A DNA stretch of 64,000 nt from Terribium retamae (GTDB taxonomy: Bacteria; Pseudomonadota; Alphaproteobacteria; Rhizobiales; Rhizobiaceae): assembly GCF_022347545.1 (NCBI RefSeq), contig NZ_JAKREW010000004.1, positions 178,521 through 242,520 of the forward strand. Direction: 5' to 3'. The notes under the pieces are model-generated. The model was not told the DNA's origin. It saw only the letters and a program-made list of their open reading frames with translations, and ran no database searches. This document shows positions 1 to 7,970 of the stretch, piece after piece. The position numbers and the translations under genes were made by a program. Each line of letters begins with the position of its first letter. Within the stretch, counting starts at the first letter, position 1.

Positions 1-227
1 TTGCGGCTGAGACGGACAATCTCCCACTCACCGGTCAGTGCTTGGGCGAAACGCTCGGCACCATCGTCGGTGCCGCCGTCATCGATCAGGATCTTGCGGG
101 TCTCGAAGCCGAAGCGGCGTGAGACTTCAGCTTCCAACTCCGACAGCAGCCGCGCGAACTCCTTCGCTGAGGCCGCCTCGTTCCAGAACGGCGCGACGAT
201 GTCGAGTTTCGGCTGGGCTTCAGGCAT
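1..227 (-). CDS. Glycosyltransferase family 2 (N-terminal part; runs off left edge)
   Basis: Only the first 75 codons are inside the window. Visible are the opening strand DIVAPFWNE (residues 9-17) and the nucleotide-sugar binding motif ILIDDGGTDDG (46-56), typical of GT2 enzymes of the dolichyl-phosphate mannose synthase type. Known members load a sugar onto a polyprenyl phosphate at the inner membrane. The ATG overlaps the stop of the GT87 gene by 8 bases (ATGCCTGA), so the two are probably translationally coupled. A polyprenyl-phosphate sugar maker beside a GT87 enzyme that uses such donors is a sensible pair; the sugar and the final glycan cannot be read from the sequence. Confidence 0.85.
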   Translation of the reverse strand, partial: MPEAQPKLDIVAPFWNEAASAKEFARLLSELEAEVSRRFGFETRKILIDDGGTDDGAERFAQALTGEWEIVRLSR

Positions 228-1386
228 AGGCCTGCACTCCTGCACGCTTGAACCTTCCGTGCGCAACCGACCAGAACCACCACAAGATCGGCAGCGTAAT
301 TGCGGTCATGGCAACAGGGCGGAACCAGAGACGCAGCGCCTCCTGAAGATCGGAGTTGATGCCGCTCAAACCTGTGACGAACAAGGCAATAGCGGCGACG
401 CTGCGCAGAAGGCCGCCGTCTTCATTGTCCCAGATGGCTGCCAGGGCAGCACCGGCGGGCATCGCGAGCACGGCGAAGGTGTTGTATTCCACGCGCGGGT
501 TGAGCAGGCACATATAGAACGCCGCGGTCAGGAAGATGGCGAGGCCGGCGAACCGGCGATCGAGATTGCGATCATACCACAACACCAAAAGGAGCGTCGG
601 CAATGCGACGACGATTCGAACCAAGGTCGCTGCCTGGGTGGAGATCGGCATGCCGAGCGCGGTAAAGGGAGCCGTGAAGTCAGCCGTATCGAAAGCTGTC
701 GATTTGTCGAGTGACATCGATGTCATCAGCATCGCGAAGTCACGGTATAGCTGGTTGACATAGTCGACCGGTGCGAAAGCGTAGGGGAGCGCAAGCACGA
801 AAAACAGCACCAGGACAAGAACGGGGATCAGCCGTAACCGCAACGCGCCTACCAGCAGAAAAACGATGATCGCAGTCGGCTTGGCAACCACCGCCAACGT
901 CGCCCACAAAAAGGTTTCAGCGCGCCGGCCTTCCAAGGCCGACAGCACCAGCAGCCAGCAGGCTCCGGTCAGAAGGATGGTCGCTTGACCGTTGCGAAGG
1001 GCACCGGCCGTGATCGGCACAGCCAGAAACAATGCATAGGAGAACATCCATAGGCGGTTTTCGGGATTGATTATCCGCACCTGCCGCCAAACAGCATAGG
1101 TCAGCACAGCGAAATTCAGGATGCGCCACAGACTATCACCGATCACAGGGCCAAGCTTCATGAACGGCACGTAGAGCACGGCGAAGGCTGGCGAATAGAG
1201 ATAACCCATGGCGATGTTGAGATCGTATAATTGCCTGCCGGACAGGAACATTTCGCTGGCCGTACGATAGCTGGGCATGACTGACCGATGGTCGGGCGTC
1301 ATGCTGGCCATGATGAGGATCGCGGCAAAACCGCCGACCCACAAAGCGAGACCGCCCCAGTCCCAAGAATGCCTGACTTTAGCCAT
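220..1386 (-). CDS. GT87-family (DUF2029) integral membrane glycosyltransferase
   Basis: This 388-residue polytopic protein has about ten hydrophobic segments, starting with one at residues 10-28. An extracytoplasmic loop near residues 29-60 resembles the acidic first loop of GT-C enzymes. GT87 proteins (the PimE and DUF2029 group) transfer mannose or a related sugar from polyprenyl phosphate donors on the periplasmic face. It is followed, with an 8-base overlap, by a GT2 gene that could make the donor. Start is the ATG at 1386; the 159 bases upstream hold no gene. Acceptor and sugar are unknown, and a lipid or polysaccharide modification is inferred from the family only. Confidence 0.75.
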   Translation of the reverse strand: MAKVRHSWDWGGLALWVGGFAAILIMASMTPDHRSVMPSYRTASEMFLSGRQLYDLNIAMGYLYSPAFAVLYVPFMKLGPVIGDSLWRILNFAVLTYAVWRQVRIINPENRLWMFSYALFLAVPITAGALRNGQATILLTGACWLLVLSALEGRRAETFLWATLAVVAKPTAIIVFLLVGALRLRLIPVLVLVLFFVLALPYAFAPVDYVNQLYRDFAMLMTSMSLDKSTAFDTADFTAPFTALGMPISTQAATLVRIVVALPTLLLVLWYDRNLDRRFAGLAIFLTAAFYMCLLNPRVEYNTFAVLAMPAGAALAAIWDNEDGGLLRSVAAIALFVTGLSGINSDLQEALRLWFRPVAMTAITLPILWWFWSVAHGRFKRAGVQAYA

Positions 1387-1545
1387 TTCCCAACATGCCC
1401 CGCTCGTGGCTAAGAATACGAAGCCACCTTTCCCGGCGCGGGCATATCATGGCGAGGGTTGCTCGGTACACCCCACCACCAGCATCCAGCGGCGACGCGT
1501 TTTCGGCTGGCTGTCTATGCAGTCAACATTGCCGCAGGATTGCGT

Positions 1546-2583
1546 TCAAGGCCGGAGGAAGACCTTGCCGTTGGGCTTCGCAAGTTCGGCGGGAACGCGC
1601 TCCATCGCCTCGGCCAGCGGCACTACGGCGGTTACGTCGGTCGCCCAGCGTCCATCGGAAAAGCGGCGCTGCACCTCCAGCGCCGCCGGGCCGCGACGAT
1701 CCTTGTGCCGGCGCATCCAGTCGGTCAGCCAGAAACCTTCCACCTGTTTCTGCTGGAAGATCAACTGGCCCGGCTCCCGGATCAACGTGTCGGACGGATC
1801 GAGCCTGCCATAGATGATCCAGCGCGAACGCTTCGGCATCGCATCGAACACCAGCGAGGCGAGCGGACCGGTGACGGCATCGAGGAAGATGCGCGGCTGC
1901 TCCGCCTTCATCACCTCGCGCAGTGTCCTTGCGAAATCCGGCGCCTTTTCGTTGAGCACATGCGCCGCTCCCAACTCCTTCAGCGGCGCGATCTGATCAT
2001 CGCGGCGAACGGTCACGATCGGATGGTAACCGTCCTCCTTCGCGAGCCCGATGATGAGCTTGCAGAGCTGGCTGGCGCCGGCGGTCATGACGAAAGCCTT
2101 GTGCCCTTCATCCTTGACGATCCCGTACATGGCGATGGCGGTCAGCGGATTGACGATCATTGCCGCCGCATCCTCGTCGCGGACGCTATCGATCAATGGG
2201 ATGCAGGCAAGCGCCTCCGCCAGCGCATAGTCGGCCCAGGCGCCCCAGTTGGTGAGACCGGTGGCAAAAGCGATCCGCTTGCCAATCAGGCTTTGCGCAT
2301 AGCTGTCCTCGCCAGCTGCGACCACGGTGCCGACGCCTTCGAAGCCGGCAGGTTGCCCCTGCACACGCGGCTGGCCGTAAAGCCCCTTCACGAACATGAC
2401 GTCGGAAGGGTTGATGGAAGCCAGGTTCACCTTGATGAGAACCTGCGTTGCGCTTGGCACCGGCACGCCGATGGTGCCGAAGCGCACGTAGGGCTCCATC
2501 GCTTCCAGCACACTGCCGCCCGGCTCGCGCGCATAGCCGTCGCCGACCAGGAGAAGTGCCTGCATTTCGGAGGGAATGGTCAT
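1546..2583 (-). CDS. Zinc-independent MDR-family oxidoreductase (quinone reductase-like)
   Basis: A 345-residue medium-chain dehydrogenase/reductase. The GroES-like catalytic domain (about 1-130) contains the substrate-loop segment NPSDVMFVKGLYG; the Rossmann domain (about 140-290) contains a variant glycine motif, TAGASQLCK. The zinc-binding cysteines of alcohol dehydrogenases are absent, so it belongs with the NADPH-dependent quinone or enoyl reductases. It is the last gene of the minus-strand run tetR-acyl-CoA dehydrogenase-qor-this gene, 18 bases after the preceding stop. The context points to reduction of an enoyl or keto intermediate of acyl-CoA breakdown, but the substrate is not predictable. 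Confidence 0.75.
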   Translation of the reverse strand: MTIPSEMQALLLVGDGYAREPGGSVLEAMEPYVRFGTIGVPVPSATQVLIKVNLASINPSDVMFVKGLYGQPRVQGQPAGFEGVGTVVAAGEDSYAQSLIGKRIAFATGLTNWGAWADYALAEALACIPLIDSVRDEDAAAMIVNPLTAIAMYGIVKDEGHKAFVMTAGASQLCKLIIGLAKEDGYHPIVTVRRDDQIAPLKELGAAHVLNEKAPDFARTLREVMKAEQPRIFLDAVTGPLASLVFDAMPKRSRWIIYGRLDPSDTLIREPGQLIFQQKQVEGFWLTDWMRRHKDRRGPAALEVQRRFSDGRWATDVTAVVPLAEAMERVPAELAKPNGKVFLRP

Positions 2584-2601
2584 GGCTGCATCCCTTGCAT
2601 G

Positions 2602-3570
2602 TTACGGTTTGAGGATCAGCTTGCCGGAGGCGCCACGCCCCAGCACGCGTTGCAGGACATTGGCCGCATCGGCCAAAGGATAGACGCCTTCGATCACAGG
2701 CTTGACCTTACCCTCGAGATACCAGCCGACCAGTTCGCGCATGTTGTCGGCATAGGCTTGCGGTTCCTTGACGGTGAAGTCACCCCAATAGACGCCTACG
2801 ACCGAGAACCCTTTCACCAGCGTCAGGTTGACGGCCAGCTTGGGGATACTGCCGGAGGCAAAACCGATGACCAGCAGCCGCCCGTTCCAGCCCATGGCGC
2901 GCGCCAGCGCTTCGAACGCATCGCCGCCAACCGGATCGAAGCCGACATCGACACCCTTGCCCCCGGTGATTTCCTTGAGGGCGTCCTTCAGATTGTCGTA
3001 ACCGATCGCGATGTCGGCTCCCGCCTCCACGGCGATGCGCTGCTTCTCAGGCGTGGACGCCACCGCGATGACCTTGGCACCCATTGCCTTGCCGATCTGC
3101 ACGGCGGCGATGCCGGTGGCGCCTGCTGCACCCAGCACACACAGCGTCTCGCCTGCCTTTAGTTGGCCGCGCTGCTTCAGAGCATGATGAGACGTACCAT
3201 AGCCGCACACCAGTGCGCAGGCATCCGCCGCGCTCATCCGATCGGGCAGCTTCATCGTCATGGCTTCGGAGACAGCCACTTTTTCGGCATAACCTCCAAT
3301 TACGGTGAGTGCAGCCACCCTGTCCCCAACCGTCAGACCGGTTACCTTCGCTCCGACAGCGGCAACTCGACCGGCCACCTCCATGCCCGGCACGAAAGGC
3401 GCCGGCGGCTTCATCTGATAAAGCCCCTGGACAAGCAGCCCGTCAGGATAGTTGACGCCGATGGCCTCGGCCTCGATGACCACCGCATCGCCCTTCGCCT
3501 CGGGCTCCGGCCAATCGCCGTAGACGAGTTGATCGAGCGGCGCGAAGGCTCGGGCAATGATGGCTTTCAT
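2602..3570 (-). CDS. NADPH:quinone oxidoreductase family protein
   Basis: A 322-residue MDR protein of the QOR/CrtC-like group. The N-terminal domain carries the NYPDGLLVQG loop and the GMEVAGRV strand; the nucleotide-binding domain has VLGAAGATGIAAVQ (around 145-158), a typical NADPH-binding A/GxxGxxG motif. No zinc ligands are visible. These proteins reduce quinones or alpha,beta-unsaturated carbonyl compounds. It lies between the acyl-CoA dehydrogenase (39 bases upstream) and a second MDR gene, and is expected to share the TetR-controlled promoter at about 5.55 kb. The two MDR proteins are clearly diverged from each other, so this is not a recent duplication. Confidence 0.8.
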   Translation of the reverse strand: MKAIIARAFAPLDQLVYGDWPEPEAKGDAVVIEAEAIGVNYPDGLLVQGLYQMKPPAPFVPGMEVAGRVAAVGAKVTGLTVGDRVAALTVIGGYAEKVAVSEAMTMKLPDRMSAADACALVCGYGTSHHALKQRGQLKAGETLCVLGAAGATGIAAVQIGKAMGAKVIAVASTPEKQRIAVEAGADIAIGYDNLKDALKEITGGKGVDVGFDPVGGDAFEALARAMGWNGRLLVIGFASGSIPKLAVNLTLVKGFSVVGVYWGDFTVKEPQAYADNMRELVGWYLEGKVKPVIEGVYPLADAANVLQRVLGRGASGKLILKP

Positions 3571-3609
3571 GCTCTCCTCCAGACCGCGCTTTATACTCCG
3601 AACGAGAGC

Positions 3610-4851
3610 CTAAAGCTTTTCCTGCGTGTATTTTTTGAGTTCTTCTCGCGCGATCTGGCGGCGGTGCACGGCATCGGGGCCATCGGCCAGCCGCAGTGTG
3701 CGGAGATGCGTCCATGCCCGCGCCAAGGGCGTGTCCTGGCTGATGCCTTGCGCGCCATGCATCTGCACGGCTTCATCGACCACCTTCAGCGCTACGCGCG
3801 GCGCAATCACCTTGATCTGGCTGATCCAGGGCGCTGCGGCACGTGCGTCGCCCTGGTCGATCATCCAGGCAGCCTTCAGGCAAAGCAGCCTGGCCATTTC
3901 GATCTCCATGCGGCACTCGGCGATGATGTCGAAATTGGCGCCGAGCCTGGCAAGCGGCTGACCGAATGCCTCGCGCCGCATCGATCGTCTGGACAGAAGC
4001 TCCAGCGCCATTTCGGCCTGCCCGATGGCGCGCATGCAGTGATGGATGCGGCCTGGCCCGAGCCGCCCTTGAGCAATCTCGAAGCCCCTGCCCTCGCCGA
4101 GGATCATGTTGGCGGCGGGCACCCTCACATTTTCGAAACGCAGATGCATGTGACCATGCGGAGCGTCATCGTCGCCATAGACCTGCATGGCGCGCAGTTT
4201 GGTTATGCCCCTGCTGTCGGCAGGCACCAGGACCATCGAATGCCGCCTGTGCTTGGGGTCGCTCTCGGCGCCGGTCTTCACCATGACGATGTAGATGGCG
4301 CAGCGTGGATCGCCGGCACCGGATGCCCACCATTTCTCGCCGTTCAGCACATAGCCGTCGCCATCGCGCTCGCAACGCATGGAGATATTTGTGGCATCGG
4401 AGGACGCCACATCCGGTTCTGTCATCAGATAGGCTGAGCGAATCTTGCCGCCCAGCAACGGTTCCAGCCACGCTTTCTTGTGCTCGGCTGAACCGTAGCG
4501 CTCCAGCACCTCCATATTGCCGGTATCGGGCGCCGAGCAATTGAAGGTTTCGGCGCCGAGATGCGCCTTGCCCATCTCTTCGGCGAGATAGGCATATTCA
4601 ACCGTCGTGAGCCCATAGCCGCGTTCGGAACCGGTCAGCCAGAAATTCCACAGGCCACGTTGCCGCGCCGTGCCTTTCAGGCTTTCAAGGATCTCGGTCT
4701 GGCGCTGCGTATAGACCCATCGATCGCCTGTTTTGCCGACCTCGGCCAGGAATTCCCCGTCCAGTGGCATCACCTCGTTGCGCACCATCGCAGCGACCTG
4801 GGCATGGATCGGCTTCAGCCGCTCCGTCATGCCGAGATTCATGTCAGCCAT
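3610..4851 (-). CDS. Acyl-CoA dehydrogenase family protein (ACAD10/11-like)
   Basis: A 413-residue flavoprotein. The open frame extends 16 codons further upstream, but the ATG at 4851 overlaps the tetR stop by 8 bases (ATGGCTGA) and gives the usual family N terminus. Typical acyl-CoA dehydrogenase blocks are present: LMTEPDVASSDATN in the flavin-binding middle domain, and near the C terminus QMHGAQGISQDTPLA followed by LRLADGPDAVH, the ending characteristic of the ACAD10/ACAD11 subgroup. In Pseudomonas, LvaC of this group acts with a phosphotransferase on 4-hydroxyacyl-CoA. The matching phosphotransferase gene is encoded divergently at 6.9 kb, so the same chemistry is inferred here. Confidence 0.88.
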   Translation of the reverse strand: MADMNLGMTERLKPIHAQVAAMVRNEVMPLDGEFLAEVGKTGDRWVYTQRQTEILESLKGTARQRGLWNFWLTGSERGYGLTTVEYAYLAEEMGKAHLGAETFNCSAPDTGNMEVLERYGSAEHKKAWLEPLLGGKIRSAYLMTEPDVASSDATNISMRCERDGDGYVLNGEKWWASGAGDPRCAIYIVMVKTGAESDPKHRRHSMVLVPADSRGITKLRAMQVYGDDDAPHGHMHLRFENVRVPAANMILGEGRGFEIAQGRLGPGRIHHCMRAIGQAEMALELLSRRSMRREAFGQPLARLGANFDIIAECRMEIEMARLLCLKAAWMIDQGDARAAAPWISQIKVIAPRVALKVVDEAVQMHGAQGISQDTPLARAWTHLRTLRLADGPDAVHRRQIAREELKKYTQEKL

Positions 4852-5521
4852 TGCAGGCTCCTTCCCTGACGCCCAACCCGCGGGCGGTGAAATCGACAAC
4901 CTGCGCCACGATCACTTCGATGTCGCGTTCGTTCTCGCCGGGACGCGGCGTGTACCAGAAGAGTGGCGAATTCAGCGAGACAAACATCAGCTGTTCGGTG
5001 ACGCGAGGGTCCTCGAAGCGCATGTCGCCGGCCTCGCGCGCGGCCACGATCACCTGCCGGAAGATCGCACCATAATCATTGCGATACTGCATCAGCCGCG
5101 CGAACTCTTCACGCTGTTCCGGCGTGGTGGCGCCACGCAGGTAGAGTTCGACGCCTTCCCAGACGACGCGCTGGTAGGGTCTGGTCACGATCATCTGACG
5201 CGTATGGACCATCGCCATGCGCCGCCAACGCGCAACCGCCGTTCCCGCAGCATCGCGCACTGGCCTGATCGCGGCGTAGTTCATCTCCATGCCCGCGCGG
5301 AAGACGTCCGCGAAGAGATCACCCTTCGAAGGGTAGTGATGGTAGATGCGACCTTTGGTCGATCCGAGGCTGCGCGCGACATCATCGATGGAACTCGCCG
5401 CATAACCCTTGGCCATGAAACAGGCGGCAGCGGCGTCGAGGATCGTGGCGCGGGAACTGTCGGAAGCGCCGACCGATCTGATCTCCTCTTCCCGCTCCGT
5501 CAGATGCGGTCTCGCTGCCAT
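4844..5521 (-). CDS. TetR/AcrR-family transcriptional regulator
   Basis: 225 residues. The N-terminal helix-turn-helix runs from about 25 to 70 (AAAACFMAKGYAASSIDDVA, then GSTKGRIYHHYPSKGDLF), which is a standard TetR DNA-binding domain. The C-terminal part is a helical ligand-binding domain. It is the first gene of the minus-strand operon and faces the plus-strand SDR gene. A perfect 8+8 palindrome at 5560-5581 between them is the likely operator, so this protein probably represses both operons and is released by an acyl-CoA or related ligand. Its stop overlaps the acyl-CoA dehydrogenase start, suggesting coupled translation. Confidence 0.9.
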   Translation of the reverse strand: MAARPHLTEREEEIRSVGASDSSRATILDAAAACFMAKGYAASSIDDVARSLGSTKGRIYHHYPSKGDLFADVFRAGMEMNYAAIRPVRDAAGTAVARWRRMAMVHTRQMIVTRPYQRVVWEGVELYLRGATTPEQREEFARLMQYRNDYGAIFRQVIVAAREAGDMRFEDPRVTEQLMFVSLNSPLFWYTPRPGENERDIEVIVAQVVDFTARGLGVREGACNG

Positions 5522-5559
5522 GGCCCCTCGATTTTGCCGGCTTTACAAGGATTAAAGTT

Positions 5560-5581
5560 CAACATACTACTCGGTATGTTG
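5560..5581. promoter_or_regulatory. Perfect palindromic operator, probable TetR site
   Basis: CAACATAC-N6-GTATGTTG: arms at 5560-5567 and 5574-5581 match without error around the spacer TACTCG. It lies 39 bases upstream of both the minus-strand tetR start (5521) and the plus-strand SDR start (5621). Size and position fit a shared TetR operator controlling both directions. Binding by the adjacent TetR is inferred. Confidence 0.75.
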
Positions 5582-5620
5582 TCAATCCGAACGTCGAAGC
5601 CGGAGGCAATAGGAGGAGTG

Positions 5621-6436
5621 ATGACCTATCTCGACGAGCTGTTCTCGGTAACTGGCAAGACAGCGCTGGTGACAGGCGCCGCGACCGGCATCGGCCGCAT
5701 GGCCGCAACGGCGCTGGTGCTCGGTGGGGCCACCGTCATGATTGCCTCACGCAAGGGCGAGGATTGCGCCAAGGTCGCGGACGAATTGAATGCTCTCGGC
5801 GCGCCCGGTCGCGCTGAAGGCTTCGCAGGAGACGTCTCCTCCGAAGCCGGTATCGCCGCACTGGTCGATACCGTGAAGGCACGAACCGAGCGGCTTCACA
5901 TCCTGATCAACAACGCAGGCATTTCCTGGGGCGCGCCGTTGGAGAGTTTTCCCTACCACGCCTGGGCCAAGGTGTTCGGTGTCAATGTCACTGCCGTTTT
6001 CCATCTGACCCGCGAATTGCTGCCGCTGCTGGAGAAGGCGGCCACCGATGCCGATCCTGCGCGCGTCATCAATCTTGGTTCGGTAATGGGTACGCAGCCG
6101 CTGGCCGACGATGCCTATTCCTACACCGCCTCCAAGGCCGCCGTTCATCATCTCACCCGCACGCTTGCCATAGAGCTCGCCGCCCGGCGCATCACGGTCA
6201 ATGCCTTCGCTCCCGGACCTTTTCAGAGCCGCATGACGGCATTCGCTACCGGCACGGAAGAACAGGCCAGACATGTCGGCGGCCATGTTCCCATCGGGCG
6301 CATCGGGCAACCGGATGACATTGGCGGCGCCACGCTCTATTTGTGCAGCCGGGCTGGCAGCTATGTCACCGGCGCAATCCTGCCGATCGATGGCGGACAA
6401 TCGGTGCAGCACGGCCTGACCCTGTTCAAGGAATGA
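5621..6436 (+). CDS. SDR-family oxidoreductase (RhlG/FabG-like)
   Basis: A 271-residue short-chain dehydrogenase. It has the cofactor motif TGAATGIG (about 18-25), the NNAG structural motif and the catalytic Ser/YTASK set, with the C-terminal GAILPIDGG. The length and the ALVTGAATGIGRM N terminus fit the RhlG-like beta-ketoacyl or 3-hydroxyacyl-CoA group. The start is well supported: AGGAGGAG at 5611-5618 lies 2-3 bases before the ATG at 5621. It opens the plus-strand operon SDR-MaoC-phosphotransferase-SDR under the palindromic operator. Likely role: oxidation or reduction at the beta carbon of an acyl-CoA. Confidence 0.87.
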   Translation: MTYLDELFSVTGKTALVTGAATGIGRMAATALVLGGATVMIASRKGEDCAKVADELNALGAPGRAEGFAGDVSSEAGIAALVDTVKARTERLHILINNAGISWGAPLESFPYHAWAKVFGVNVTAVFHLTRELLPLLEKAATDADPARVINLGSVMGTQPLADDAYSYTASKAAVHHLTRTLAIELAARRITVNAFAPGPFQSRMTAFATGTEEQARHVGGHVPIGRIGQPDDIGGATLYLCSRAGSYVTGAILPIDGGQSVQHGLTLFKE

Positions 6437-6939
6437 AGGCCTGGCGCCAGGAGATGCCCGTGCAACCCATCAGTCTCGAAACATTGCTCGCCAATGTCGG
6501 CAAGGAAGTCGGCCTCTCGCCTTGGCGGGTTGTGACGCAAACGATGATCGACCAATTCGCCGACGCGACCGACGATCATCAATTCATCCACTGCGATCCG
6601 GAACGCGCCGCTGCGGAAGCCCCCTTTGGCGGCACGATCGCACATGGTTTCCTCACCTTGTCATTGCTGTCGGCCATGACTTTCGAGACGCTTCCCCCAC
6701 TCGCGAAAGGCAAGATGGGCGTCAACCACGGTTTTGACGAAGTCCGGTTCCTGGCGCCGGTCAAGACCGGTGCCCGCATCCGCACCCGTTTCGTGTTGGC
6801 CGACGTGAAGGCGCGGCCATCCGGCTGGGTGCAGACTTCGCACGACGTGACCATCGAGATCGAAGGGTCGCTGAAACCGGCGCTCACCGCGCGCTGGCTG
6901 ACGCTGACCTTCGTGGAGCCTGAAACGCAGGACGCATGA
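6433..6939 (+). CDS. MaoC-family (R)-specific enoyl-CoA hydratase
   Basis: A 168-residue single hot-dog domain protein. The hydratase signature is clear: FADATDDHQFIHCD supplies the catalytic Asp and His, followed by APFGGTIAHGFLTLSL, the oxyanion-side loop. These enzymes add water across trans-2-enoyl-CoA to give (R)-3-hydroxyacyl-CoA. I placed the start at the ATG at 6433, which overlaps the SDR stop as ATGA; an ATG seven codons later (6454) is also possible. The next gene likewise overlaps by ATGA. Together with the flanking SDR genes it could supply the hydration and 3-hydroxy oxidation steps of a beta-oxidation-like route. Confidence 0.87.
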   Translation: MKAWRQEMPVQPISLETLLANVGKEVGLSPWRVVTQTMIDQFADATDDHQFIHCDPERAAAEAPFGGTIAHGFLTLSLLSAMTFETLPPLAKGKMGVNHGFDEVRFLAPVKTGARIRTRFVLADVKARPSGWVQTSHDVTIEIEGSLKPALTARWLTLTFVEPETQDA

Positions 6940-7970
6940 CCGATCCGAACACGCTCGATCCTACGCTGCTTGCCCCATATCTGGAGCGGGAAATCGACGG
7001 CTTTTCAGGCTTGCAATCGATCGAGAAGTTCAAGTCGGGCCAATCAAACCCAACCTATCTGCTGACCGCGAAAAGCGGTCGTTACGTACTGCGCGCCAAG
7101 CCGCCGGGCCAATTGCTGAAATCGGCGCACCAGGTCGACCGCGAATTCCACGTCATGCGGGCACTGGCTGAGACCGACGTGCCGGTGCCCCGCATGCTGC
7201 ATCTGGCTGACGAGGACTCGCCGATAGGGCGCATGTTCTATGTCATGTCCTTCGTCGAAGGCCGGATCTTCTGGGACCCTGCCTTGCCGGAATTGTCCGT
7301 TAAGGAAGAACGCGCCGCCATCTACGACGCGATGAACGCCACACTGGCGGCGCTCCATGACGTTGATATCGATGCGGTCGGTCTCGCCGATTACGGCAAG
7401 CCCGGCAGCTATTTCGAACGCCAGCTCGGGCGCTGGACCAGCCAGTATCGTGCCTCCGAAACCGAGCCCAGTGCTGAGATGGAGACGCTGATTGCCTGGC
7501 TGGAAGGAAACAGGCCCACGGACGATGGGCGACTTGCCCTGGTGCATGGCGATTACCGGCTGGACAACATGATGTTCGCTCCTGACCGTCCCGATGTCAT
7601 TGCCGTGCTCGACTGGGAACTGTCGACGCTTGGCCATCCCTTCGCCGACATCGCCTACCAATGCATGCAATGGCGCCTGCCGCATCAATCCGGTTTCAAA
7701 GGGCTGGGCGGCGTCGATCGTGCGACGATCGGCTTACCGTCGGAAGAGGACTATGTCGCCGCTTACTGCCGCCGCCGAAACCTGCCCGGCATCGACAATT
7801 GGACCTTCCTGCTTGCATTTTCCTTCTTCCGGCTCGCGGCGATTTGCCAAGGCGTCTACAAGCGCGCTCTCGACGGCAACGCTTCCAACCCCGCCAGGGC
7901 GAAGGTCTATGCCGACGCCGTCAAGCTGCTGACGCATCTTGCCGTGCAACTGATCGAAAAGGGAAGATGA
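6936..7970 (+). CDS. ACAD10/11-type phosphotransferase (APH-fold kinase)
   Basis: A 344-residue aminoglycoside-phosphotransferase-fold kinase. The N-lobe has the GQSNPTYLL loop and the lysine strand YVLRAKPPG. The catalytic loop is HGDYRLDNMMF (about 203-213) and the metal-binding segment is VLDWELSTLGHPFADIAY. This exact combination marks the kinase domain of ACAD10/ACAD11 and bacterial LvaA, which phosphorylate the 4-hydroxy group of 4-hydroxyacyl-CoA. No antibiotic resistance role is suggested. It overlaps MaoC by ATGA and the next SDR by ATGA. Its presence opposite an ACAD10/11-like dehydrogenase is the strongest hint to the pathway. Confidence 0.86.
   Translation: MTDPNTLDPTLLAPYLEREIDGFSGLQSIEKFKSGQSNPTYLLTAKSGRYVLRAKPPGQLLKSAHQVDREFHVMRALAETDVPVPRMLHLADEDSPIGRMFYVMSFVEGRIFWDPALPELSVKEERAAIYDAMNATLAALHDVDIDAVGLADYGKPGSYFERQLGRWTSQYRASETEPSAEMETLIAWLEGNRPTDDGRLALVHGDYRLDNMMFAPDRPDVIAVLDWELSTLGHPFADIAYQCMQWRLPHQSGFKGLGGVDRATIGLPSEEDYVAAYCRRRNLPGIDNWTFLLAFSFFRLAAICQGVYKRALDGNASNPARAKVYADAVKLLTHLAVQLIEKGR

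Noticed and set aside
1459..3162. A 567-codon plus-strand open frame
   Set aside because: It lies opposite two well-supported MDR genes, its translation is rich in Arg, His and Asp with no family pattern, and it is explained by high GC on the opposite strand.
6936..7970. Aminoglycoside resistance gene
   Set aside because: The APH fold is shared, but the HGDYRLDNMMF and LDWELSTLGHPFADIAY motifs and the operon mark the ACAD10/11 kinase group.
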